Position numbers and translations under genes: made by a program. Shown here in pieces: positions 34,952 through 42,884 of a DNA stretch of 64,000 bases. How positions within the stretch are numbered: the first letter of the stretch is position 1; every line of letters starts with the position of its first letter. Origin of the DNA: Blautia obeum ATCC 29174 (GTDB lineage: Bacteria > Bacillota > Clostridia > Lachnospirales > Lachnospiraceae); contig NZ_CP102265.1 of NCBI RefSeq assembly GCF_025147765.1, positions 1,427,001-1,491,000 on the forward strand, written 5' to 3'. A model generated the notes under the pieces. The model was given only the letters and a program-made list of their open reading frames with translations. It made no database searches and was not told the origin of the DNA.

Positions 34952-34992
34952 AAAACCACATCGGATTAGTGATATTTTCGATGTGGTTTTTT
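34952..34992. terminator. Intrinsic terminator after the dehydrogenase gene
   Basis: AACCACATCG pairs with CGATGTGGTT around a 15-nt loop, with a T-run on the plus strand; the flanking A residues allow partial function on the minus strand. Confidence 0.82.
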
Positions 34993-35013
34993 GTTGCTTT
35001 TTTGGCAATGAAA

Positions 35014-35044
35014 TAAAAAAGAGACCTGATACAGACAGGTCTCT
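35014..35044 (-). terminator. Intrinsic terminator of the shell-gene pair
   Basis: On the minus strand AGAGACCTG pairs with CAGGTCTCT and is followed by TTTTTTA, 14 bp past the stop of the second shell gene. Confidence 0.82.
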
Positions 35045-35057
35045 GAATAAACAATGA

Positions 35058-35348
35058 TTATGCAAAATGATGAGTAGCAGCATCTTCTTCTACAAGACGT
35101 ACAGTTTCTTCAGAAGGATTGGAGATCACTGCCGCAAGAATAATGTCGCATGGTGGATTCTGTTTTACAGACTCTACAGCAGCAGTAACAGCAGATACAT
35201 CACCGCTCATAAAAACAACTTCATGTCCACCGCATTTGCCGTTCCAGGTACGAAAAGATACGTCTGCTGTCTTGAGCATCTGGTCAATGACCATGACTGC
35301 ATTACAGCTTCCTAATACTTCAACTAATCCGAATGCTCCGTATTTCAT
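35058..35348 (-). CDS. BMC-domain microcompartment shell protein with cysteine in the pore loop
   Basis: This 96-residue protein is a single BMC (hexamer-type) domain: AFGLVEVLGSCNAVMVIDQMLKTADV at the N-terminus matches the shell fold's first strand and helix, and GGHEVVFMSGDVSAVTAAVES matches the second half. At the position of the hexamer pore (KIGSGL in PduA) it has NGKCGGHE, so a cysteine and a histidine may line the pore, which could bind a metal or iron-sulphur cluster as reported for some other shell proteins. GTGAGG precedes the ATG. It lies 36 bp after a second shell gene. No pentamer (BMC-P) gene is in the window. Confidence 0.88.
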   Translation of the reverse strand: MKYGAFGLVEVLGSCNAVMVIDQMLKTADVSFRTWNGKCGGHEVVFMSGDVSAVTAAVESVKQNPPCDIILAAVISNPSEETVRLVEEDAATHHFA

Positions 35349-35384
35349 AGTATGATCCTCACTTTAATCAAATATTCAGGGTTA

Positions 35385-35684
35385 TTATTTACCTGCTGTC
35401 ATATACATAGCCGGTTCTGTGTCATGAGCAGGAGAAGCAATGATCGTATGAGAAAAAATCTTTGTCAGCGGCTCAGCTACTTTAAGGGCTGCATCCATTG
35501 CAGCAGTTACATCGGATACAGATCCACGCATTTTTACGCATGCACCGGCACCAAGACGATTACGCTCAACATTCTGAATTTTTACATTGGCTGCTTTGGA
35601 AGCAGCGTCAAGTGCTACGAAGCAGGCAGCAAGACTGTCAAGTTCAAAGATACCAACTGCCATGCCATTATAATTCTCAGCCAT
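35385..35684 (-). CDS. BMC-domain microcompartment shell protein
   Basis: The 99-residue protein is a single BMC domain: GMAVGIFELDSLAACFVALDAASKAANV and a second half with MRGSVSDVTAAMDAALKVA. Its pore loop reads NRLGAGAC, close to the usual glycine-rich pore. The start at 35684 follows GGAGG; an open frame further upstream is AT-rich and has no conserved residues. The pair is transcribed from its own promoter and ends at its own terminator. The strand is that of the ygeXYW genes and opposite to the rhamnonate genes, so its metabolic partner cannot be settled by strand alone. Confidence 0.88.
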   Translation of the reverse strand: MAENYNGMAVGIFELDSLAACFVALDAASKAANVKIQNVERNRLGAGACVKMRGSVSDVTAAMDAALKVAEPLTKIFSHTIIASPAHDTEPAMYMTAGK

Positions 35685-35741
35685 AATACCTCCATCAATC
35701 ATTATATAAAATATGATTTTATACATTTTTATATTAATATA

Positions 35742-35770
35742 ATTATACCTTTTTTTTCGTTGAAACACAA
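35742..35770 (-). promoter_or_regulatory. Sigma-A promoter of the shell genes
   Basis: On the minus strand TTGTGT and a perfect TATAAT are 17 bp apart, in a very AT-rich stretch about 60 bp before the first shell gene. Confidence 0.6.
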
Positions 35771-35863
35771 GAAAAAAATATGATTTTTTGTGGCTTTTAT
35801 TTGTGGTTTTTTGTTGGATTGAATATTACAATGATTGCCACAATCCTGCCAGAGCTAAAAGAG

Positions 35864-35909
35864 AAAAAGTAGTATAATCTGTTTTTTTGACCAGATTATA
35901 CTACTTTTT
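35864..35909. terminator. Strong bidirectional terminator after the carbamate kinase gene
   Basis: An 18-bp perfect stem (AAAAAGTAGTATAATCTG and its complement) surrounds a 10-nt loop. It ends the ygeXYW group and isolates the shell genes from readthrough. Confidence 0.85.
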
Positions 35910-35928
35910 TATATCATGGCATTGATAT

Positions 35929-36873
35929 TTAAATATGGATTTTAGTCCCGGTCTTGCCCTGAATACCGTCTTTGGCTTTTTCGAGAAGCGTAATCATGGC
36001 AGAGCGTCCTTCTTTGGAAGAGGCAAAATCCATGGCCGCCTGTACTTTGGGAAGCATGGAACCTGGTGCAAACTGACCTTCGTCTACATATTTCTGGGCT
36101 TCTTCGACTGTCATCTCATCCAGCCATTTCTCATTTTCCTTACCGAAGTTTACGGCAACTTTTTCAACGGCAGTCAGGATGATCAGCATGTCGGCATCAA
36201 GTTCTTTAGCGAGTAAGCAACTTGCAAAATCTTTATCAATAACAGCTGATGCACCTTTGAGGTGGTCGCCCTGTAATGTGACAGGAATTCCTCCACCGCC
36301 GCAGCAGATAACAATTTTGTTTGCATCTACAAGACTGTTGATCGCATCCTGTTCTACGATTTCAACTGGCTTCGGGGAAGCAACGACACGGCGGTATCCG
36401 CGACCGGCATCTTCTTTCATAACATAACCATATGCTTTTTCTGCATGTTCAGCCTGTTCTCTGGTCATGAAATGTCCAATTGGTTTGCTTGGATTCTGGA
36501 AGGCCGGATCATTTTCATCGACACGTACCTGTGTAACAACAGTTACGACCGGTGTGCGCATAAATCCGCGTTTGCGAAGCTCTTCACGAAGCGCATTCTG
36601 CAGGTCGTATCCGATGTATGCTTGGCTCATGGCAACACAGACGGAGAGAGGCGTGTTTGGCTGGTTTGCGTCTTCTCTGGAAAGAGCTGCCATGGCATTG
36701 TTGATCATACCTACCTGTGGGCCATTTCCATGAACAACAACAACCTGATGCCCTTCTTCGATCAGATCACACAGGGCTTTTGCTGTGGTTTTGACGGCCT
36801 GCATCTGTTCCGGGAGTGTATTGCCAAGGGCGTTTCCGCCCAGAGCAATCACAATTCTTTTTCTTTTATACAT
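35929..36873 (-). CDS. yqeA: Carbamate kinase
   Basis: The 314-residue protein matches carbamate kinase: VIALGGNALG at the N-terminus, VVVHGNGPQVGM near residue 45, CCGGGGIPV, and DKDFASCLLAKELDADMLIILT. It makes ATP from carbamoyl phosphate and ADP. It starts 24 bp after the ygeW stop, and a carbamoyltransferase working in the catabolic direction would supply its substrate, so this is the energy-yielding step of purine fermentation here. A role in arginine breakdown is less likely, since no arginine deiminase is nearby. Confidence 0.94.
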   Translation of the reverse strand: MYKRKRIVIALGGNALGNTLPEQMQAVKTTAKALCDLIEEGHQVVVVHGNGPQVGMINNAMAALSREDANQPNTPLSVCVAMSQAYIGYDLQNALREELRKRGFMRTPVVTVVTQVRVDENDPAFQNPSKPIGHFMTREQAEHAEKAYGYVMKEDAGRGYRRVVASPKPVEIVEQDAINSLVDANKIVICCGGGGIPVTLQGDHLKGASAVIDKDFASCLLAKELDADMLIILTAVEKVAVNFGKENEKWLDEMTVEEAQKYVDEGQFAPGSMLPKVQAAMDFASSKEGRSAMITLLEKAKDGIQGKTGTKIHI

Positions 36874-36897
36874 TGTAAAAACCTACCCGATAAAAAA

Positions 36898-38091
36898 TTA
36901 TTTCATGATTCTTGGTGCAGCTTTTACTTCCAGTTTCTTCAGGATATCCTGCGGATTTTCAAATTTGGAAAGCATGATCATAGCTGCAATGATATATGGT
37001 TTGAAGCTTGCTTCTTTATAAAGCGGGATTCTGTAACGGTCAAATACGGATGCATCGACTTCGCCTGTTTCGCAGCTTACACCTGTGATATCAGCTGGCA
37101 GACAGTGCAGATAGAGAGCTTTTCCGTCTTTTGTTGTTTTCATGAGTTCTTCTGTGCAAGCCCAGTCTTTGTGTTCGGCATTCTGAGCAAGAAGTTCTTT
37201 TTCAAGTTTGTCGATTCCTTCGAAATCGCCTTCTGCATAGAGATTGGTACGTTTTTCCATAGCAGCGAAAGGAGCCCAGCTCTTTGGATATACAATATCA
37301 GCATCTTTGAAGGCTTCTTCCATGCTGTTTGTTTTTGTGAAGGATCCGCCTGTTGCTTCTGCGTTCTTTCTAGCAATTTCTTCAACTTCCGGCATTACAT
37401 CGTATCCTTCTGGATGAGCAAGAACAACGTCCATACCGAAACGTGTCATCAGACCGATAACACCCTGAGGAACAGAGAGCGGTTTGCCGTAAGATGGAGA
37501 GTAAGCCCATGACATAGCGATTTTTTTGCCTTTGAGGTTCTCTACACCACCAAATTCATGGATAATATGAAGCATATCAGCCATACACTGTGTTGGATGG
37601 TCAACGTCGCACTGCAGGTTTACAAGAGTAGGTCTCTGTTCAAGGATACCATCTTTGTTTCCCTCAGTAACTGCATCCATGAATTCTTTCTGGTATGCAT
37701 GTCCTTTGCCGATATACATATCATCACGGATACCGATTACGTCAGCCATGAAGGATACCATGTTTGCTGTTTCGCGAACAGTTTCACCATGCGCAATCTG
37801 CGATTTTTTCTCATCGAGATCCTGTACTTCCAGACCAAGAAGGTTGCAGGCAGAAGCGAAAGAGAAACGGGTACGTGTAGAGTTGTCACGGAAGATGGAG
37901 ATTCCAAGACCACTTTCAAATACTTTTGTGGAAATGTTGTTTTCTCTCATGAAACGAAGTGCATCTGCTACGGTAAATACTGCTTCGAGTTCTTCGTCGG
38001 TTTTGTCCCATGTCCAGAAGAAATCGTTGTTATACATTTCTTTGAAGTTAAGTTTGTTGAGTTTGTCGATGTAATCCTGTAAAGTTTTCAT
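36898..38091 (-). CDS. ygeW: YgeW-family knotted carbamoyltransferase
   Basis: The 397-residue protein is a transcarbamylase-fold enzyme: FRDNSTRTRFSF holds the carbamoyl phosphate site STRTR (71-75), VDHPTQ (H165-Q168) follows, and HCLPAD lies near the C-terminus. YgeW is part of the gut purine cluster, where it probably releases carbamoyl phosphate and 2,3-diaminopropionate from a carbamoylated intermediate. It is longer than ornithine carbamoyltransferase, as expected for the YgeW group. AAAAGGAG precedes the ATG. A long structured leader lies upstream. Confidence 0.93.
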   Translation of the reverse strand: MKTLQDYIDKLNKLNFKEMYNNDFFWTWDKTDEELEAVFTVADALRFMRENNISTKVFESGLGISIFRDNSTRTRFSFASACNLLGLEVQDLDEKKSQIAHGETVRETANMVSFMADVIGIRDDMYIGKGHAYQKEFMDAVTEGNKDGILEQRPTLVNLQCDVDHPTQCMADMLHIIHEFGGVENLKGKKIAMSWAYSPSYGKPLSVPQGVIGLMTRFGMDVVLAHPEGYDVMPEVEEIARKNAEATGGSFTKTNSMEEAFKDADIVYPKSWAPFAAMEKRTNLYAEGDFEGIDKLEKELLAQNAEHKDWACTEELMKTTKDGKALYLHCLPADITGVSCETGEVDASVFDRYRIPLYKEASFKPYIIAAMIMLSKFENPQDILKKLEVKAAPRIMK

Positions 38092-38155
38092 GTTTTTCTC
38101 CTTTTTGTGGGAAATGTGTGACTAAGATTATTCTTCTTTAACGTGTGATGGAATC

Positions 38156-38269
38156 AAATATTTCAACGGTGACACGCTCTCGCTGACTTCGACTGGCAGC
38201 GGTACATAAGTGACCAGAATACGGTCACTAAGTACCGGCCGTCTCAGATCATCACCTTATGAAATATTT
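38156..38269 (-). ncRNA. Structured leader before ygeW, candidate cis-regulatory RNA
   Basis: On the minus strand AAATATTTC (38269-38261) pairs with GAAATATTT (38164-38156), then GGTGA-type pairing (38256-38252 with 38172-38168) closes a second helix. Inside is a long hairpin (38243-38191) built from GACGGC/GCC-GUC, CGGTAC/GTACCG and GTGACC/GGTCAC helices with small internal loops, followed by a short GCGAGAGC stem. The fold ends 65 bp before the ygeW start. I do not recognise it as a named riboswitch. Confidence 0.5.
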
Positions 38270-38509
38270 ATTCCCCACACTGAGAAGAAAAAACGCCTTA
38301 ATTAGCACATTTCGTGTGTGGTTATTCGTTTATTGACTATTTGTTCATCTTACGGCCTGAAGCATTATAGATATTGTTCACTCTGTCTGTAGCAGCTAAT
38401 TATCTATTAGTTTATACTTGCAACACAAAGAGCTTATAATTAGTTAAGTTAATATCCTTCTGATCTGACAGTGTATTACTACTGTGCTTTTAGCCCCAAG
38501 GGTGTGCAG
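38270..38509 (-). other. AT-rich spacer between ygeY and the ygeW leader
   Basis: No gene is visible on either strand. It holds short A/T-rich stretches, a small CACAC..GTGTG-like hairpin and possible weak -10 elements, but no promoter I would stand behind; a promoter for ygeW is expected here because the region upstream ends in hairpins. Confidence 0.35.
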
Positions 38510-38585
38510 AGGGAGCGGGGCTTCGCTCCCTTTGCAAGGTTCAAAGGACTTCGTCCTTTATAAGTTCAAAGAATCCCGTTCTTTG
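38510..38585 (-). repeat. Three successive perfect hairpins after ygeY
   Basis: Three small palindromes follow one another: CAAAGAA/TTCTTTG (38567-38585), AAAGGAC/GTCCTTT (38543-38559) and AGGGAGCG/CGCTCCCT (38510-38531). None is followed by a T-run in the minus direction. They may slow exonucleases or partly terminate transcription, or be an intergenic repeat family. Confidence 0.6.
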
Positions 38586-38595
38586 TTGTTCTTTC

Positions 38596-39906
38596 TTACT
38601 TGCAGTAAGAAGCAGGCAGAGCTGCATAAACCGCTGCGCATCTTACGAGGTCGATTTTCCAGGTCTTTTCGTTTGGTGCATGTGCCTGTGCCTCTGCTCC
38701 AGGACCGAATCCGATGCAAGGGATTCCATTACGTCCCATAATGGATACGCCGTTTGTGGAGAATGTCCATTTATCTGTAAGTGGGCGTGCTTTTCGCATT
38801 TCTTCTGTTTCAGCATTTCCAAGACGGGTTTCACCGTACAGGTTTTTGTATGCGTCTTCAAGAGCTTTTGTTACTTTGTGATCTTTCGGAATAGCCCATG
38901 TCGGGAAGTAGCACTCGATTTCGTATTTGCAGCCTGTGTAGGAAGGACGATCATAGTTATACATGGATACAACAACGTCATCACCGTATTTCTGAACGCT
39001 TGGAAGTGCACGGATCTCATCCAGGCAGCTTTCCCATGTTTCTCCGAATGTCATACGACGGTCAAGAGATACCGCACAGGAGTCAGCTACTGCACAACGG
39101 CTAGGAGAGGTGTAGAAAATCTGAGATACAGTTACAGTACCGCGTCCAAGGAAACGAGCCTCTTCCCAGTCAGGGTTAAATTTTGGATTGAGCATTTTAA
39201 CAAGACCTTTGATCTCTGTTTCGTCAGCGTCATCGTTTTCATTAAGGGAACGTACGTCCTGAAGGATATCAGCCATTTTGTAGATGGCGTTGTCACCACG
39301 TTCCGGAGCAGAACCATGGCAGGAAACACCCTTTACATCTACGCGGATTTCCATACGTCCACGCTGACCTCTGTAGATACCACCGTCAGTTGGCTCTGTG
39401 GAAACTACAAATTCCGGACGGATCTTGTCTTCGTTGATGATGTACTGCCAGCAGAGACCGTCACAGTCTTCTTCCTGAACCGTTCCGACTACCATGATCT
39501 TATATCCTTCCGGAATCAGATCCATGTCTTTCATGATTCTGGCACCGTATACAGCAGATACGAGACCACCGCACTGGTCAGAGACACCACGTCCACCGAT
39601 TTCTTCTTCTGTTTCGTAACCTTCGTATGGATCGAAGTTCCAGTTTTCGATGTTACCGATACCAACCGTATCGATATGGGCATCAAAAGCGAGAATCTTA
39701 TCACCGGATCCCATGTAACCGATGACGTTACCCTGTGGATCAATAGTTACTTCATCGAAGTTCAGCTTTTTCATTTCAGCTTCGATTGTTTCGATATGTT
39801 TTCTTTCGTCGCAGCTTTCTCCAGGATTTTTAACGATTGCTCTTAAGAATTTGACCATATCTTCCTGATAATTCTGAGCAGCTTCTTTGATTTTGCCGTA
39901 ATCCAT
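38596..39906 (-). CDS. ygeY: YgeY-family M20 metallohydrolase
   Basis: The 436-residue protein is an M20 peptidase-type hydrolase: DAHIDTV (H77, D79), GRGVSDQCGGL (D110) and QEEDCDG (E145/E146) supply the metal and catalytic residues, and STEPTDGGIYRGQRGR fits the YgeY group. YgeY is a conserved part of the selenium-linked purine cluster, where it probably hydrolyses an amide intermediate before the YgeW or YgeX step. GGGAGG precedes the ATG. It lies 222 bp after ygeX, with hairpins in the gap. Confidence 0.92.
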   Translation of the reverse strand: MDYGKIKEAAQNYQEDMVKFLRAIVKNPGESCDERKHIETIEAEMKKLNFDEVTIDPQGNVIGYMGSGDKILAFDAHIDTVGIGNIENWNFDPYEGYETEEEIGGRGVSDQCGGLVSAVYGARIMKDMDLIPEGYKIMVVGTVQEEDCDGLCWQYIINEDKIRPEFVVSTEPTDGGIYRGQRGRMEIRVDVKGVSCHGSAPERGDNAIYKMADILQDVRSLNENDDADETEIKGLVKMLNPKFNPDWEEARFLGRGTVTVSQIFYTSPSRCAVADSCAVSLDRRMTFGETWESCLDEIRALPSVQKYGDDVVVSMYNYDRPSYTGCKYEIECYFPTWAIPKDHKVTKALEDAYKNLYGETRLGNAETEEMRKARPLTDKWTFSTNGVSIMGRNGIPCIGFGPGAEAQAHAPNEKTWKIDLVRCAAVYAALPASYCK

Positions 39907-39969
39907 TTTAAAGTTCCTCCCATGTATATGAAATAATTTTTGAGTTTTTGATTACTTGATGATACTTAC

Positions 39970-40109
39970 GGATTGTTCCGCAGTAAACTGCTCCCACAAT
40001 CCTTCAAACATTCGGAATCCGCTGATTTACTATGTAAATCGCTACTTCCTCATGTTTGGAGGTCCCCAAATTCAAATGCTTTATCGTGCAAGCACGAACA
40101 TCATTTGAA
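39970..40109 (-). repeat. Three nested hairpins between ygeX and ygeY
   Basis: Each hairpin has an outer stem, an internal loop and an inner stem: GGATTGT/ACAATCC around GCAGT/ACTGC (39970-40002); CAAACAT/ATGTTTG around GATTTAC/GTAAATC (40005-40058); TTCAAATG/CATTTGAA around TCGTGC/GCACGA (40071-40109). They fill most of the intergenic gap. They may be an intergenic repeat family or mRNA stability elements. Confidence 0.6.
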
Positions 40110-40128
40110 ATTTTTGCCCCTGGTATCA

Positions 40129-41358
40129 TCACTTGCTTAAAGATTCGTTTGTTCCGTACAGTCCATCCCATACGATCTCGCGGTAACGAACCGGATCGGT
40201 GTCACCTTCTGTGGAGATTACGAGAACGTTGGAGTTTTCATCCAGTTTCAGAGCTTCTTTGAGATCTTTTGCATCTTCATCGTGAAGGGCAGTGAAGCAC
40301 AGACCAAGCGGAACAGAACCAGATTCGCCAGAAACGATATGCGGATCATTACCGAGCGGATTCGCATAGATTCGTGTTGCTTTGGCACTCATCCAGTCCG
40401 GGCAGGATGCAAACACAGAAACGTGATTCCTTAAGATATCCCATCCAATGGTGTTTGCTTCGCCGCATGCGAGACCGGCCATAATCGTCTGAAGGTCACC
40501 GCCTACGTTTACAAGATCACCGGATTCCTTCATAGCAGAACGGTACAGGCAATCAGCAGCACTTGCTTCGCAGACAACCATTACTGGTGGATTTTCTTTA
40601 TATTTATGTGCGAAGTAACCAACGACAGCGCCTGCAAGAGAACCAACACCTGCCTGGACAAATACATGTGTCGGGCGGTCGATTCCGGCTTCCTTGAGCT
40701 GCTGGTCAGCTTCCATAACCATAGTTCCATATCCCTGCATGATCCATGACGGGATTTCTTCATATCCGTCCCAGGCAGTATCCTGAACGATGATGCCATG
40801 CTCTGTCTTGGCGGCTTCAGCTGCAGCCATTCTTACGCAGTCATCGTAATTAACTTCTTCGATGGTAACAGTCGCACCTTCTTTAGCAATGTTGTCAAAA
40901 CGTGTTTTCGTTGTTCCTTTTGGCATACGGACAACTGCTTTCTGTCCGAGACGTTTGGCAGCCCATGCAACTCCGCGTCCGTGGTTTCCATCTGTTGCTG
41001 TGAAGAAGGTAGCCTGTCCGAATTCTTTTCTTAATTCTTCAGAAGAAAGAACCGCATATGGAAGTTCGCTGATATCTTTCCCAACTTCTTTTGCTATGTA
41101 ACGTCCCATTGCGTAGGAACCACCAAGAACTTTGAAGGCGTTCAGTCCGAAACGATAGGACTCATCCTTGCAATGGATGCTCTTAACACCAAGATAGGAT
41201 GCCAGTTCAGCAAGATCCTGAAGAGGAGTTACTGTATATTGAGGAAAACTTTTGTGAAATTCATTGGCCTTTTTTACGTTCTCTTCGGACATTAACTCGA
41301 GATGTTTGTCGTCAGATCTGGCAACGTGATTGACAGTCCATTTTAAACCTTCTGTCAT
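40129..41358 (-). CDS. ygeX: 2,3-Diaminopropionate ammonia-lyase
   Basis: This 409-residue PLP enzyme of the threonine dehydratase fold converts 2,3-diaminopropionate to pyruvate and two ammonia. The PLP lysine is K76 in ESYRFGLNAFKVLGG, and FTATDGNHGRGVAWAAKRLG, VFVQAGVGSLAGAV and GEANTIGWDI are typical of the family. It is the first gene of the ygeX-ygeY-ygeW-carbamate kinase group and supplies the carbon and nitrogen yield of the purine route. AAGGAGGG precedes the ATG. Usage of common codons is strong, which suggests high expression. Confidence 0.95.
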   Translation of the reverse strand: MTEGLKWTVNHVARSDDKHLELMSEENVKKANEFHKSFPQYTVTPLQDLAELASYLGVKSIHCKDESYRFGLNAFKVLGGSYAMGRYIAKEVGKDISELPYAVLSSEELRKEFGQATFFTATDGNHGRGVAWAAKRLGQKAVVRMPKGTTKTRFDNIAKEGATVTIEEVNYDDCVRMAAAEAAKTEHGIIVQDTAWDGYEEIPSWIMQGYGTMVMEADQQLKEAGIDRPTHVFVQAGVGSLAGAVVGYFAHKYKENPPVMVVCEASAADCLYRSAMKESGDLVNVGGDLQTIMAGLACGEANTIGWDILRNHVSVFASCPDWMSAKATRIYANPLGNDPHIVSGESGSVPLGLCFTALHDEDAKDLKEALKLDENSNVLVISTEGDTDPVRYREIVWDGLYGTNESLSK

Positions 41359-41419
41359 TTGAAAACCCTCCTTAAAAAATTTATTTTGAACTCATAATTT
41401 TTCTTTTCTTTCTAAAACT

Positions 41420-41447
41420 ATCATATCATAAATATGTAAATTTGCAA
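41420..41447 (-). promoter_or_regulatory. Candidate promoter of ygeX
   Basis: On the minus strand TTGCAA and TATGAT are 16 bp apart, about 60 bp before the start codon. Confidence 0.5.
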
Positions 41448-41514
41448 GAGAAAATACAAAAACTTTTAGGTTTTTACAAAAAAAGTTAGCACACCAAAAA
41501 AAAAGTGTCATTTG

Positions 41515-41543
41515 TTGAAAATAAACAATTGCTGTGATAAGAT
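41515..41543 (+). promoter_or_regulatory. Candidate promoter of the DUF1015 gene
   Basis: TTGAAA and TAAGAT are 17 bp apart, 50 bp before the chosen start. It places the start downstream of 41543. Confidence 0.5.
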
Positions 41544-41592
41544 GAAACTATCTTTATACATAAGTGATGAGACAGAAAAGGAGACAATGAAT

Positions 41593-42837
41593 ATGGCTAT
41601 TTTTCAGGCGTTTCGGGCATTGCGTCCTGTTTCGGAGAAGGCAGCAGATGTAGCTGCACTTCCATATGATGTGGTAGATCGTGCAGAGGCGAAAGCGATT
41701 GGAGATAAAAATCCTGATTCTTTCCTGCACGTAGATCGTGCTGAGATGGATCTGCCGGATGATACAGATCTGTATGACTCGAAAGTATATGAACGCGCAA
41801 GACAGAATCTGTTGAATATGGAAAAAAATGGTGTGATGAAACAGGATGAAACACCGTGCTATTATATTTATGAACTTACCCGTAAGGGAAAGACACAGAC
41901 AGGTCTGGTTGGATGCTGTTCAATCGATGATTATATGAAGGGAATCGTAAAAAAACATGAACTTACCAGAGAAGATAAGGAGCAGGACCGTATCCGTCAT
42001 GTAGATGTGTGTGATGCGAATACTGGACCGATTTATCTTGCGTGCCGCTATCCACAGCAGTTGCTTGATTTGATGGAACAATGGAAAACATCTCACGCAG
42101 CAGTATATGATTTTGTTGCAGATGATGAAATTGGGCATCGCGTGTGGGTGATCGACGGGAATGAGGAGATTGAGACGATACGTGAGCAGTTTGAAAATAT
42201 CCCGTCTATATATATTGCGGATGGACATCACAGAGCAGCATCGGCAGTGAAAGTGGGACTTAAACGAAGAGAAGAGCATCCGGATTATGATGGAACAGAG
42301 GAATTTAATTATTTCCTTTCTGTAGTATTTCCATATGATCAGCTCAAAATCCTTGCATATAATAGAGTGGTGCATGACCTGAATGGAATGGATGAACATG
42401 CTTTTATTGCCAGTCTGAAATTTAATTTTGAACTTATGATCATGCCGGGATTCCCGTGTAAACCAGTAGAAAAACACTGCATGGGCATGTATGTGGGCGG
42501 AAACTGGTATCATTTAAAAGCATGGGAAGATGTTTATGAGAAGAAAGATGTAGTAGGTCAGCTGGATGTGTCTATCCTTCAGAAAAAAGTTCTTACACCG
42601 ATTCTTGGCATTGGTGATCCGCGTACGGATCAGAGAATCCGTTTTGTAGGTGGCAGCCATAAGTTGAGTGAACTTGCCGAGATTGCAGATAAGACTGGTG
42701 GAGTTGCATTTGCCATGTTTCCGACGGCAATGGAAGATCTGATGCAGATTGCAGATGAAAATAAACTCATGCCGCCGAAATCTACCTGGTTTGAACCGAA
42801 ACTTCGAAGCGGTCTGTTTATACATAAACTTTCATAA
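41593..42837 (+). CDS. DUF1015 family protein
   Basis: The 414-residue protein begins MAIFQAFRALRPVSEKAADVAALPYDVV in overall form, the standard DUF1015 N-terminus (given here in two parts: FQAFRALRP and ADVAALPYDVV). It also shows YIADGHHRAASA and a C-terminal MFPT..DLMQIAD segment. The DGHHR motif resembles the ParB/Srx-type nucleotide-binding GHHR motif. Function is unknown; the family often sits by serine biosynthesis genes, but not here. I chose ATG 41593, with AAGGAGA upstream; earlier ATGs lie in or before the promoter. Confidence 0.85.
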   Translation: MAIFQAFRALRPVSEKAADVAALPYDVVDRAEAKAIGDKNPDSFLHVDRAEMDLPDDTDLYDSKVYERARQNLLNMEKNGVMKQDETPCYYIYELTRKGKTQTGLVGCCSIDDYMKGIVKKHELTREDKEQDRIRHVDVCDANTGPIYLACRYPQQLLDLMEQWKTSHAAVYDFVADDEIGHRVWVIDGNEEIETIREQFENIPSIYIADGHHRAASAVKVGLKRREEHPDYDGTEEFNYFLSVVFPYDQLKILAYNRVVHDLNGMDEHAFIASLKFNFELMIMPGFPCKPVEKHCMGMYVGGNWYHLKAWEDVYEKKDVVGQLDVSILQKKVLTPILGIGDPRTDQRIRFVGGSHKLSELAEIADKTGGVAFAMFPTAMEDLMQIADENKLMPPKSTWFEPKLRSGLFIHKLS

Positions 42838-42884
42838 TAATAAGCTCTGATACAGAGCAGTTTTCAGAAAAGGAGGAATTACGT

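Noticed and set aside
35058..35928. Pentameric shell protein (BMC-P/EutN) or further cargo near the two BMC genes
   Set aside because: No such gene is visible on either strand; the rest of the gap is AT-rich promoter and terminator sequence.
36445..39846. Long plus-strand open frames opposite ygeW, ygeY and the carbamate kinase gene
   Set aside because: They are rich in Phe, Cys and Ser, as expected from reversed coding sequence, and match no family.
41512..41592. Upstream ATG codons as starts of the DUF1015 protein
   Set aside because: ATG 41512 lies before a good promoter, and the residues encoded before 41593 do not belong to the family's usual N-terminus.
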